Positions 1-4,933 of a DNA stretch of 8,786 bases are shown piece by piece (position 1 is the first letter of the stretch; each line of letters opens with the position of its first letter). The stretch is from the NCBI GenBank assembly GCA_937874345.1, contig CALNBT010000079.1, forward strand, positions 1 through 8,786, read 5' to 3'. A program made the position numbers and the translations under genes. This stretch comes from an uncultured Prevotella sp. (GTDB taxonomy: Bacteria; Bacteroidota; Bacteroidia; Bacteroidales; Bacteroidaceae). The notes under the pieces were generated by a model. The model searched no databases. It worked only from the letters and a program-made list of their open reading frames with translations, and had not been told where the DNA came from.

Positions 1-336
1 TCATGATTTTCCCTCCGTGTATTGTTTGATCTTATCAACCCTTAAATCGCACCATGTTTCGTGGGTACCTTTCGCTTTGTATACTGTCACGACTGGCATT
101 GATCGATAGCCTAGCTTGCGGAACCGCTCGTAGTCGTCAACGTCTGCCGTGACTGTTTGCACAGGCATGACACGTGATAGCTTGAATACTGTCCATCGGC
201 ACTTTTGACAGTGTGGCTTTGTGTAGATAATTGCTTGCATGTGGTTCTCTTCTCTCGATAATTTCTCAATGATTGATCGCTCTGTACTGCATACGTAACC
301 GTAACCGACTCGCTTCATTCCATTAGTTGAGCTCAT
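1..336 (-). CDS. NrdH/glutaredoxin-like thiol-disulfide oxidoreductase
   Basis: The 111-residue protein is a small cytoplasmic redoxin of the thioredoxin fold. The core from about residue 33 shows a first beta strand (AIIYTKPHC), a CQKC redox motif at residues 43-46, a cis-proline context (SMPVV, Pro at 81) and a C-terminal W-x-D-x-R-x-DKI stretch that matches NrdH-type glutaredoxins. NrdH proteins reduce class Ib ribonucleotide reductase; the partner here is inferred, since no nrd gene is in the window. NrdH is normally 75-80 aa, so the first 32 residues are extra. I keep the long start because GAGGTG lies 5 nt before that ATG and overlaps the end of the upstream gene (14-nt overlap), while Met33 (position 240) has only a weak purine-rich site. 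If Met33 is the true start, the product is 79 aa. Confidence 0.8.
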   Translation of the reverse strand: MSSTNGMKRVGYGYVCSTERSIIEKLSREENHMQAIIYTKPHCQKCRWTVFKLSRVMPVQTVTADVDDYERFRKLGYRSMPVVTVYKAKGTHETWCDLRVDKIKQYTEGKS

Positions 337-1540
337 AGGTGCACCTCAATCGTGTGTCGTCATAAACGAACGCATACAGCAGATGTTTGCCCGTGGTGAA
401 GCCATTCTTAATCTCATAGGGATCATTTGGCTTTGCTGTTCCAAGCTGGCGCCACATAATGCCACGATCATCTTTAAACCGCTCGCTATGATAGTGGCCT
501 GAGTGAAGCTCGTATGTTTTTGCCACACTGAATATCCTTTTGTATTCAAATGGGAAAAGGCTTGTCAGCTTGTCCCTGCTTACGTCACCATGAGCCAACA
601 TAATTCCAACATGCCCTAGCAAGTATGCACAGCGCCAGTCGGTTGCCGGATTACTGTCATTGAGATCAACGTGTACTTGCGGATAGCGATCTATTAGCGC
701 ATAAAGAAAAGCGTATTCGAGATCACCTGAATGGTTACCGAACACGCTCTTGATTGAGACGCGATTGCTATATTCAATTGCCAGCGGAACAATTTGATCA
801 AACAGCTTCACTGCATCATGGAATGCCTGACGCATGTTTGCGTGATCTAATTGTGTTCCTCTAACCGTTTGTGTTACATGAATCTGATCACTATGGAATA
901 GATCTCCCAATTGCTCGATCACAATCTCGTTGTAGCCGTCCATGATGATCTCTCTAAGTTGACTCACCATGTCTTTTAGATCGGCGAATGTTGTCCAGCC
1001 AAAGTGCAGGTCAGGCAATGGAATGACTAAGTTGCGATCGCCCGATTTCTTCATGCCGTAATTGACCGGAATGATTTTGTCGTTGAACGCTTCAGCCATT
1101 TCACTTATCGATAAGCCTTGTTTCGGCTTTACGCGAATATGAATGCTGTACTGCGGAACTGTGCCGTCTTCGGTACTATGCTGCTCATAAACTTTGTAGT
1201 CGCCTAAGACCATCTCGAACTTATCAGGATCGTATCCACACAACTCCATCAAAGTTCGTGGGTCTTTATTTGGCTCATGCTTGAGTCTCATTAAGGCAGT
1301 GACTGTTTGACTACCATCAGCATTAAGAGCGACTTTTCTGTCAGCGGATGGTGTCTCCCTATTTGTTCCGTCTGAATCATATTCATTCTTTAGTGGTTTT
1401 TGGAACTCGATGCCAAGCCGTCTTGCTTTGCCTTGAAGAGCATCATAGCTAATCCCTAGCTTGTCTGCTGCCTCACGTCTGGTAAAGCCTTCAGAGGCGA
1501 GCTTCCTAATGCCGCTGATTTGTTCATCTGTCCATTGCAT
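323..1540 (-). CDS. HTH-domain calcineurin-like metallophosphoesterase
   Basis: This 405-aa protein joins two parts. Residues 1-45 form a helix-turn-helix (WTDEQ...REAADKLGISYDALQGKARRLGI), the kind found in phage DNA-binding proteins and small terminase subunits. Residues about 170-400 carry the complete metal-binding set of the calcineurin-like phosphoesterases: D177-x-H179 (PDLHFG), GD at 212-213 (GDLFHSD), GNH at 268-270, the histidine of AHGD at 317 and GHYH at 348-351. All ligands are present, so it should be an active dinuclear metal hydrolase acting on a phosphodiester or phosphomonoester; the substrate is unknown. A strong site (CAGGAGGCG) precedes the ATG. The promoter of a candidate small RNA on the opposite strand overlaps this start codon and ribosome-binding site. 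Family assignment is firm; a role in DNA repair or processing during late growth is inferred. Confidence 0.88.
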   Translation of the reverse strand: MQWTDEQISGIRKLASEGFTRREAADKLGISYDALQGKARRLGIEFQKPLKNEYDSDGTNRETPSADRKVALNADGSQTVTALMRLKHEPNKDPRTLMELCGYDPDKFEMVLGDYKVYEQHSTEDGTVPQYSIHIRVKPKQGLSISEMAEAFNDKIIPVNYGMKKSGDRNLVIPLPDLHFGWTTFADLKDMVSQLREIIMDGYNEIVIEQLGDLFHSDQIHVTQTVRGTQLDHANMRQAFHDAVKLFDQIVPLAIEYSNRVSIKSVFGNHSGDLEYAFLYALIDRYPQVHVDLNDSNPATDWRCAYLLGHVGIMLAHGDVSRDKLTSLFPFEYKRIFSVAKTYELHSGHYHSERFKDDRGIMWRQLGTAKPNDPYEIKNGFTTGKHLLYAFVYDDTRLRCTYELN

Positions 1541-1653
1541 CTACTCGCCTCCTGAAATATAATGACCGTGAGCAGTTTGATGACGCTGCTCACATTCTCA
1601 TGAAGAACTTCCCGAGTTCTTAAGCCCTCGGATTCGGCCCCGAGAGCTTTTTT
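1535..1653 (+). ncRNA. candidate small RNA 1, antisense-oriented, with promoter and terminator
   Basis: The plus strand shows TTGCAT (1535-1540), an exact 17-nt spacer and TATAAT (1558-1563). The transcript would start near 1568-1570. It would contain a 5' stem-loop (GTGAGCAG 1568-1575 with CTGCTCAC 1586-1593), a second stem-loop (AAGAACT 1603-1609 with AGTTCTT 1615-1621, loop UCCCG) and a terminator hairpin at 1624-1647 (CTCGG/CCGAG core) followed by six T at 1648-1653. That gives an RNA of about 85 nt. It is complementary to the leader of the phosphoesterase mRNA, and its -35 box overlaps that gene's start codon. Everything is read from sequence only; no expression is known. Confidence 0.5.
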
Positions 1654-1654
1654 G

Positions 1655-1766
1655 TTGCTTAAATAATTTCGATAAGCTAAAATTAAATTGTTCCAACAGA
1701 TACTCATTTTCACTCCTCGGTACTACCCTATCTTTAGGCTCTCGGCCCCCAACCGAGGGCTTTTTT
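1655..1766 (+). ncRNA. candidate small RNA 2, antisense-oriented, with promoter and terminator
   Basis: Immediately after the first unit come TTGCTT (1655-1660), a 17-nt spacer and TAAAAT (1678-1683), with a predicted start near 1690. The transcript would be about 77 nt, with little structure in its 5' part, which includes a C-rich CACTCCTCGG stretch. It ends in an 8-bp terminator (1738-1745 with 1753-1760, loop CCCCCAA) and six T at 1761-1766. The terminator resembles the other two in the array (a GAGGGC- or GAGAGC-type 3' arm followed by T6). The dyad seen at the 5' end of units 1 and 3 is absent here. Confidence 0.42.
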
Positions 1767-1787
1767 AGTATCCTTATATAAGGAATG

Positions 1788-1904
1788 TGCTATTATGTAG
1801 CCGTGAGCAGTGGCCATTCTCCTCTAAGTCAATTGTCACTGCTCACACATATGTTTCGTTTTTTCATCCTTTTGGCCCTTGGACTGGTCTCTGAGGGCTT
1901 TTTT
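1788..1904 (+). ncRNA. candidate small RNA 3, antisense-oriented, with extended -10 promoter and terminator
   Basis: An extended -10 element, TGC-TATTAT (1788-1796), lies just downstream of the perfect 12-bp palindrome CCTTATATAAGG (1772-1783); no good -35 box is visible. The RNA would begin at or near 1803 with a 10-bp stem (GTGAGCAGTG 1803-1812 with CACTGCTCAC 1837-1846). Its loop contains the pyrimidine-rich TTCTCCTCT, which could pair with Shine-Dalgarno sequences. A terminator (GCCCTTGG 1875-1882 with 1891-1898, one G-T and one T-G pair) with six T at 1899-1904 closes the unit. It meets the minus-strand terminator at 1911-1943 head to head. Confidence 0.45.
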
Positions 1905-1910
1905 GTTGCA

Positions 1911-1943
1911 CAAAAATAGCACCTCACCGGTTGGCGGAGTGCT
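1911..1943 (-). terminator. terminator of the nucleotidyltransferase/partner operon
   Basis: On the minus strand AGCAC...GTGCT (ends 1943 and 1918) closes a hairpin of about 10 pairs with few mismatches, followed by a U-rich tail (ATTTTTG, 1917-1911). It lies 23 nt past the stop codon of the gene at 1966. Together with the plus-strand terminator at 1875-1904 it forms a back-to-back pair, as expected where two transcripts converge. Confidence 0.7.
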
Positions 1944-1965
1944 AGTAATGAGAATCATTAAGTTT

Positions 1966-2841
1966 CTATTTTGGAAATGTTGGAATTAAATACGTTATTG
2001 TTTCGATCTTTGTTCGTAAATTTTTAACTGAGATCATATAACCATCAAGTGAATAGCTTTTACTTTCAAGATCAATAGTGGCCCCACGAAGGGAATCGTC
2101 TGCAACTTTGATAGTGTAAGTCTTTCCTTGATTTGATATTTTTATCATGTGTTTGGGAACGTTAACCGACGTTATTACGCCCTCTATTCGTATTCTTGAT
2201 TCTTTACTATCAAGTGAAACAGTGGCAAAGCTCTGTTTGGCCCTAACGATTTTTTGCTTTGATAAAAATATTGTTGACTTCGCATCACGATACTTTATTG
2301 TCAGATTTTCTTTTTCCATTAGATTTATCCAGGCCCTTGATGCTGTATAAGCCCGATAGCCAAAATCATGTGCAATTTCTTGAACCGATTCGTTTGTTCC
2401 TGATTCTGTCAGCTCAACCATGTGTCTTAAAATGTCGGCCCATGATTTTTCCTTCTCAAACAGAGAAATATTTGCATCGCCAGAAGATGATGGATTAAGC
2501 CTTAGCATGAAAGATCCTGGTTGCACCGAATCAATCTCTAACGAATACTCTTTGCTAATGGAATCGGAAATTTTGCCCCTGTCTCGTCCATTTCCATACA
2601 ATTTATTTGCTGCTCCAATAACCATTTTTTGAATGTTTGGTAGTACTGACGACAGCTGCGATATCTTGATTGCCCCAGGCCGTAAACCCGTATAAATATG
2701 GAGATCAACGTTATCAGTCATCAGCTCATTGATAATTCCAAGTTGCTTTTTAAAATATGATTGCAGGTCATCATCAGGCTGATTAGAATCAATTGATTTT
2801 GCATAAACATTCCTTGCGTTTTTCAATTCTTTGTAGTTCAT
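1966..2841 (-). CDS. unknown protein, partner of the nucleotidyltransferase-like protein
   Basis: The 291-aa product is not recognised. It has no signal peptide and no membrane segment. The N-terminal third is helical and charged; residues about 45-125 include LHIYTGLRPGAIKI and DSVQPGSFMLRL, which look like beta strands of a mixed domain. A helical segment follows at about 135-180, and a beta-rich end at about 205-285 (RIRIEGVITSVN, YTIKVADDS, YSLDGYMISV) that could be a small barrel. Its ATG overlaps the stop of the upstream nucleotidyltransferase-like gene (ATGA), so the two are translationally coupled and probably act together. No HEPN R-x4-6-H motif, nuclease motif or helix-turn-helix is obvious. 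A terminator follows directly. Base composition is A+T-richer than the phage genes around it, suggesting separate acquisition. Confidence 0.75.
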   Translation of the reverse strand: MNYKELKNARNVYAKSIDSNQPDDDLQSYFKKQLGIINELMTDNVDLHIYTGLRPGAIKISQLSSVLPNIQKMVIGAANKLYGNGRDRGKISDSISKEYSLEIDSVQPGSFMLRLNPSSSGDANISLFEKEKSWADILRHMVELTESGTNESVQEIAHDFGYRAYTASRAWINLMEKENLTIKYRDAKSTIFLSKQKIVRAKQSFATVSLDSKESRIRIEGVITSVNVPKHMIKISNQGKTYTIKVADDSLRGATIDLESKSYSLDGYMISVKNLRTKIETITYLIPTFPK

Positions 2842-3398
2842 TGTATCTCACCATCTTTTACTCGAAGTTCAATTATGGTTTTTGGCTTGTCAGCACGCGT
2901 ATGACTAAAAAGTTGCTTATAATATTGGTAGAGTTCATTATGACTATTTTTTGATAAAGAAAACTTTTCTCTATATCCTTGATTTGAAAAGTCTATATTT
3001 GGATAATCGAAAATAACAAACAAATGTACATTTGTCTGACACTTTATCTCATCTCGTTCATCTAGAATTGTGCTTATAATTTGGGTGTCTTGAGGCTCAG
3101 AGTCAGCTGTCGGAGTAACAAGTACTAAAACATCAATGTCCGAAGGAAAAGGCTTTTTACTGACAAACGACCCATCAATCCATATTCTGTGTATGTCATG
3201 TATAAGCGGCAGAAGATATGTTTCAAAAAGAGAATTGAGTTGAAGAAAAAGTTGTTTTCTAAGGTTAACGTTTAAATTGCCCTGTATAAAAAAATGACAA
3301 AACTCCTGTTTTGTCATTGTTTCCGATGTTTTATTGTCAACGATCCCAAATGAATTGTAATTTAACAAAGATTTACACCTACCATTAGAATGTTTCAC
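2838..3398 (-). CDS. nucleotidyltransferase-fold protein (MNT/DUF6932-like)
   Basis: Up to 186 aa. The signature of the polymerase-beta-type nucleotidyltransferase fold is clear: WIDGSFVSKK...PSDIDVLVLV, with G76-S77 and, ten residues on, D87-x-D89. A possible third carboxylate sits on the strand HLFVIFDYP (D131). Such proteins transfer a nucleotide to protein, RNA or a small molecule; MNT and AbiEii proteins of toxin-antitoxin and abortive-infection systems share the fold. The overall look recalls DUF6932-type proteins, a recollection I could not check. The annotated start is a GTG inside a dyad; Met28 at 3317 would give 159 aa, with only GGA as a weak site, and would suit a promoter whose -10 is TAGAAT (3404-3399). 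The start therefore remains open. It overlaps the downstream gene by ATGA. Confidence 0.78.
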   Translation of the reverse strand: MKHSNGRCKSLLNYNSFGIVDNKTSETMTKQEFCHFFIQGNLNVNLRKQLFLQLNSLFETYLLPLIHDIHRIWIDGSFVSKKPFPSDIDVLVLVTPTADSEPQDTQIISTILDERDEIKCQTNVHLFVIFDYPNIDFSNQGYREKFSLSKNSHNELYQYYKQLFSHTRADKPKTIIELRVKDGEIQ

Positions 3399-3431
3399 AT
3401 TCTACCATAGATATGTCTTCAGTAGACATAT
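3386..3431. promoter_or_regulatory. two adjacent dyads, probable operator/promoter of the nucleotidyltransferase operon
   Basis: On the plus strand TAGAATG-N5-CATTCTA (3386-3404) is followed six bases later by ATATGTCT-N5-AGACATAT (3411-3431). Both are perfect inverted repeats with the same 5-nt spacer. A TAGAAT (minus strand, 3404-3399) inside the first could be a -10 box, which would put one dyad over the -10/start and the other over the -35 region. The geometry suits repressor or autoregulator sites; the binding protein is unknown. Confidence 0.5.
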
Positions 3432-3525
3432 TCTAATCAAAGTTTAACGCAGGTAGTCTTACTTTTTAAAAGTTGTCTGCCACGTTGAAAACTAAGGCGC
3501 TAATATCAATCCATCGAAATATGTA

Positions 3526-3558
3526 TAAAAATGGCACCTCACTTGATGTCGAAGTGCT
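3526..3558 (-). terminator. terminator after the membrane-protein gene
   Basis: Minus-strand hairpin with arms at 3558-3550 and 3541-3533 (AGCACTTC and GTGAGGTGCC, with G-T pairs) and a five-U tail (3531-3527). It lies about 50 nt past the stop at 3607 and separates that gene from the nucleotidyltransferase operon. Its 3' arm, GTGAGGTGC, nearly repeats that of the terminator at 1911-1943. Confidence 0.65.
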
Positions 3559-3606
3559 ATTCACGGGAAAACTCCCATGCAACAGCGTGCAATAAAGTAA
3601 AGTTTT

Positions 3607-4194
3607 TCATTTTCCTTTTTTGGCACGGTCCCACTCTATTTTTAGGTACCTGCTTACAGCATAACTAACATCCTTAGAATAACTAGGCGGTAATTTTTTA
3701 AAATAATCATAAACATCTGCGCGTTCAAGATCATCAAGTTGGCTTAAAGCCTTGCTCGCTATTTCTGATATTTCGTCAAACAAGTAAATCATTTTCACGT
3801 TCATCCCTTGATTACTGCTTGAACATTCCATCTCAGAGATTATTAAACCGTGTTTTTCTCTTTTATTGTTATAATCACTAGGCTTATATGAAAAAAACAG
3901 TTTCAACTCAATTGCATATTTAATTGTTCTTGTCATAAGATTTTCATACTCCATTTTTTCATCTGGAGTAGCATCGCCATTCGGCCTAAAGTTTACATAG
4001 TTAATGAGTTCATTACAGCTTGAAAGAAAATTCACAGTCACAGTGCGAACTTCTTCTATCCATTTAATCCTTGACTTAGCTTTGACATTCGCGCTAATTG
4101 ATTTTCTGTTCAATAAATAGGCACTGATAAAGGATATTATTGCGGTTGAAATTGTTGGACCCCATTTTATCAGAACTTCCAAAAATTTTTTCAT
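3607..4194 (-). CDS. single-pass membrane protein of unknown function
   Basis: The 195-aa protein has one hydrophobic segment near the N-terminus (about residues 9-28, KWGPTISTAIISFISAYLLN) followed by basic residues (NRKSISANVKAKSRIKW), which predicts a membrane anchor with the bulk in the cytoplasm. The rest is helical and charged, with a KWIEEVRTVTVNFL stretch at about 44-57. No enzyme motif is visible. The start has a good site, GAGGTGA, 5 nt before ATG, but that site also forms one arm of a 9-bp stem around the terminator just upstream. The gene stands alone between two terminators and is A+T-rich, typical of phage accessory genes. Membrane-anchored proteins at such sites are sometimes superinfection-exclusion factors; that is a guess from context. 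Confidence 0.72.
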   Translation of the reverse strand: MKKFLEVLIKWGPTISTAIISFISAYLLNRKSISANVKAKSRIKWIEEVRTVTVNFLSSCNELINYVNFRPNGDATPDEKMEYENLMTRTIKYAIELKLFFSYKPSDYNNKREKHGLIISEMECSSSNQGMNVKMIYLFDEISEIASKALSQLDDLERADVYDYFKKLPPSYSKDVSYAVSRYLKIEWDRAKKGK

Positions 4195-4198
4195 CTAA

Positions 4199-4253
4199 AT
4201 CACCTCAAAAAAATAGTACCCCAGCATGAACTGGAATACTACATTGAGGTGAT
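4199..4253 (-). terminator. terminator of the large RNA, with an outer stem covering the next gene's ribosome-binding site
   Basis: On the minus strand GTAGTATTCCAG (4242-4231) pairs with CTGGGGTACTAT (4224-4213), 12 pairs with three G-U wobbles and a 6-nt loop, followed by seven U. The wobbles are favourable only in minus-strand RNA, which fixes the direction. Outside it, ATCACCTCA (4253-4245) pairs perfectly with TGAGGTGAT (4207-4199), the Shine-Dalgarno region of the gene starting at 4194. Read-through RNA would bury that site. Confidence 0.82.
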
Positions 4254-4297
4254 ATCTGTGCTTCATATATCATGTTCTTGGAGTGACAGGGTCCAAA

Positions 4298-4369
4298 GCG
4301 AGCGGACGGAGTTGCACCGTCCCGTTTCAGCATTGAGTAACCAGTATCAATGTCTATTCTGTTGCTCGC
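4298..4369 (-). ncRNA. tRNA-like module C inside the large RNA
   Basis: GCGAGC (4369-4364) pairs with GCTCGC (4303-4298). Stacked directly on it is a T-arm, GGACGG/CCGTCC (4322-4317 and 4309-4304) with the 7-nt loop TGCAACT. A third stem, CATTGA/TCAATG (4352-4347 and 4336-4331), carries a 10-nt loop in the place of an anticodon arm. There is no D-arm and no usable anticodon loop, so it is not a functional tRNA. Confidence 0.6.
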
Positions 4370-4499
4370 ATAATTGATGGGCGAGCCGCATCTGCCCCAT
4401 CATTGCAATCTGCTAGCATAACAGATTGGCTTACTATGTCGCGCTAACATAGCGGTTTAATTTGTTGACGCTGCAAAACGTCTCAATTATCGGCCGTAT

Positions 4500-4709
4500 A
4501 TCGCTGGTCGGGATTTGCACCCGACATGACACATTGTAGATGGCTTAGGAACGGATATGGTCGCAATTGACTAACTCCACAGGCGAATTACTATTCATCT
4601 ACTTTTTAAGGCTGGCAACTTCCGAATCCATTTATGTTCCGCCTTTACCGTTGCCCTTATCAAGCCTTCGTCTATCACCCATAGCGTCTACCTATTCCGC
4701 CACAGCGAT
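4500..4709 (-). ncRNA. tRNA-Leu-like module B with a long insert, inside the large RNA
   Basis: The 5' part reads ATCGCTG-TG-GCGGAATAGG... (4709 on), the acceptor, U8-G9 and D-arm pattern of a leucine tRNA, with the D-stem GCG/CGC and loop GG intact (4700-4684). The 3' part gives the T-arm GTCGGG/CCCGAC (4525-4520 and 4512-4507) with loop TGCAAAT, then CAGCGAT (4506-4500), the exact complement of the 5' acceptor strand. Between D-arm and T-arm lie about 160 nt of nested stems (AAGGCT/AGCCTT, GGCAAC/GTTGCC, GTAGATG/CATCTAC) in place of the anticodon and variable arms. It resembles a tRNA scaffold expanded into a new RNA domain. It is too short and lacks the core sequences expected of a group I intron. 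Confidence 0.65.
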
Positions 4710-4773
4710 TTGCTCGCTCGCCCAGTGTCAGATGGGGTCATCGCAAGCTGTGTCCGGTCGCTAAACTGGACAA

Positions 4774-4837
4774 TGTGGCATGCGGGAATCGAACCCGCCT
4801 GACTATCTCAGCCATTCCATTTGCCACGCCTTGCCAC
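4774..4837 (-). ncRNA. tRNA-like module A (shortened tRNA) at the 5' part of the large RNA
   Basis: GTGGCA (4837-4832; repeated at 4827-4822) can pair with TGCCAC (4780-4775), next to a canonical T-arm GCGGG-TTCGATT-CCCGC (4798-4782). Only 32 nt (or 22 from the second copy) separate acceptor and T-arm, against about 41 in a normal tRNA, and no D-arm or U33-containing anticodon loop can be drawn. CCA is not encoded. It is either a decayed tRNA or a tRNA mimic. Confidence 0.55.
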
Positions 4838-4864
4838 AGCTTTATCATCACTGAGGCTCGGAGG

Positions 4865-4898
4865 AAAAAACGGTGCTTTAGGATCACTCCCTTGGCAC
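4865..4898 (-). terminator. weak hairpin with U6 tract between the ArpU-type gene and the large RNA
   Basis: GTGC (4898-4895) pairs with GCAC (4876-4873), with an inner AGG/CCT stem interrupted by an internal loop, followed by CG and six U (4870-4865). It may be the terminator of the early/regulator operon, or a leader attenuator if the promoter at 4910-4905 is real, because the predicted start falls at the first base of the hairpin. Confidence 0.35.
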
Positions 4899-4904
4899 AA
4901 TACA

Positions 4905-4933
4905 ATCATAATGGTTTGCGTTTTTAGTTTGCC
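4905..4933 (-). promoter_or_regulatory. candidate activator-dependent late promoter of the large RNA
   Basis: TATGAT (4910-4905, minus strand) fits a -10 box. The position 17 nt upstream (GGCAAA, 4933-4928) is not a -35 consensus but is the last unit of an 11-bp repeat array. A good -10, no -35 and repeats abutting the -35 position are what an activator-dependent promoter looks like. The ArpU-type regulator encoded just upstream is the obvious candidate activator, by inference. Confidence 0.45.

Larger units (their letters stand above)
4206..4898 (-). ncRNA. large structured non-coding RNA, GOLLD/ROOL-like
   Basis: No ORF in this stretch has a ribosome-binding site or plausible composition, yet the minus strand is dense with long-range and local pairing. 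In order come tRNA-like module A (4837-4774), a stem 4772-4768/4755-4751, module B (4709-4500) with nested stems and an internal 7-bp stem 4602-4596/4542-4536, hairpins at about 4479-4467, 4452-4434, 4428-4406 and 4402-4375, module C (4369-4298), and the terminator. GOLLD and ROOL are large ornate RNAs of Lactobacillales and other phages, often next to or containing tRNAs; GOLLD of a Lactobacillus prophage was reported to rise during lysis. Length, location right after the late regulator and tRNA-like content agree with that group. The 5' end is uncertain (4898 from the -10 box at 4910-4905, or nearer 4840). I cannot tell GOLLD from ROOL, or exclude a new class. Confidence 0.78.

Noticed and set aside
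1456..1713. Minus-strand ORF of up to 85 codons (start at 1707 preceded by GAGGAG) across the intergenic region
   Set aside because: It runs out of frame into the first 85 bases of the phosphoesterase gene and through the plus-strand promoter, hairpins and terminator of small RNA 1. The composition is unconvincing, although the ribosome-binding-like site is good, so translation of a short part cannot be excluded.
1737..1880. Minus-strand mini-ORFs of 12 and 27 codons upstream of the phosphoesterase gene
   Set aside because: They coincide with the hairpins and A-runs that are the complements of the plus-strand terminators; spacing from their ribosome-binding-like sequences is poor.
2147..2632. 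Three plus-strand ORFs opposite the partner gene
   Set aside because: Shadows of the minus-strand gene at 1966-2841, without ribosome-binding sites.
4500..4709. Group I intron in a tRNA-Leu gene, or a tmRNA
   Set aside because: The insert of about 160 nt is too short, and I see none of the conserved core of group I introns. A tmRNA would not have this D-stem, and no tag ORF ending at the expected place is visible.
4567..4764. Plus-strand 65-codon ORF in the large-RNA region
   Set aside because: No ribosome-binding site, and it lies across the tRNA-like module; the pairing on the minus strand explains the sequence better.
4774..4837. Functional tRNA gene
   Set aside because: The T-arm is perfect, but there is too little sequence for D- and anticodon arms and no 7-nt loop with U33.
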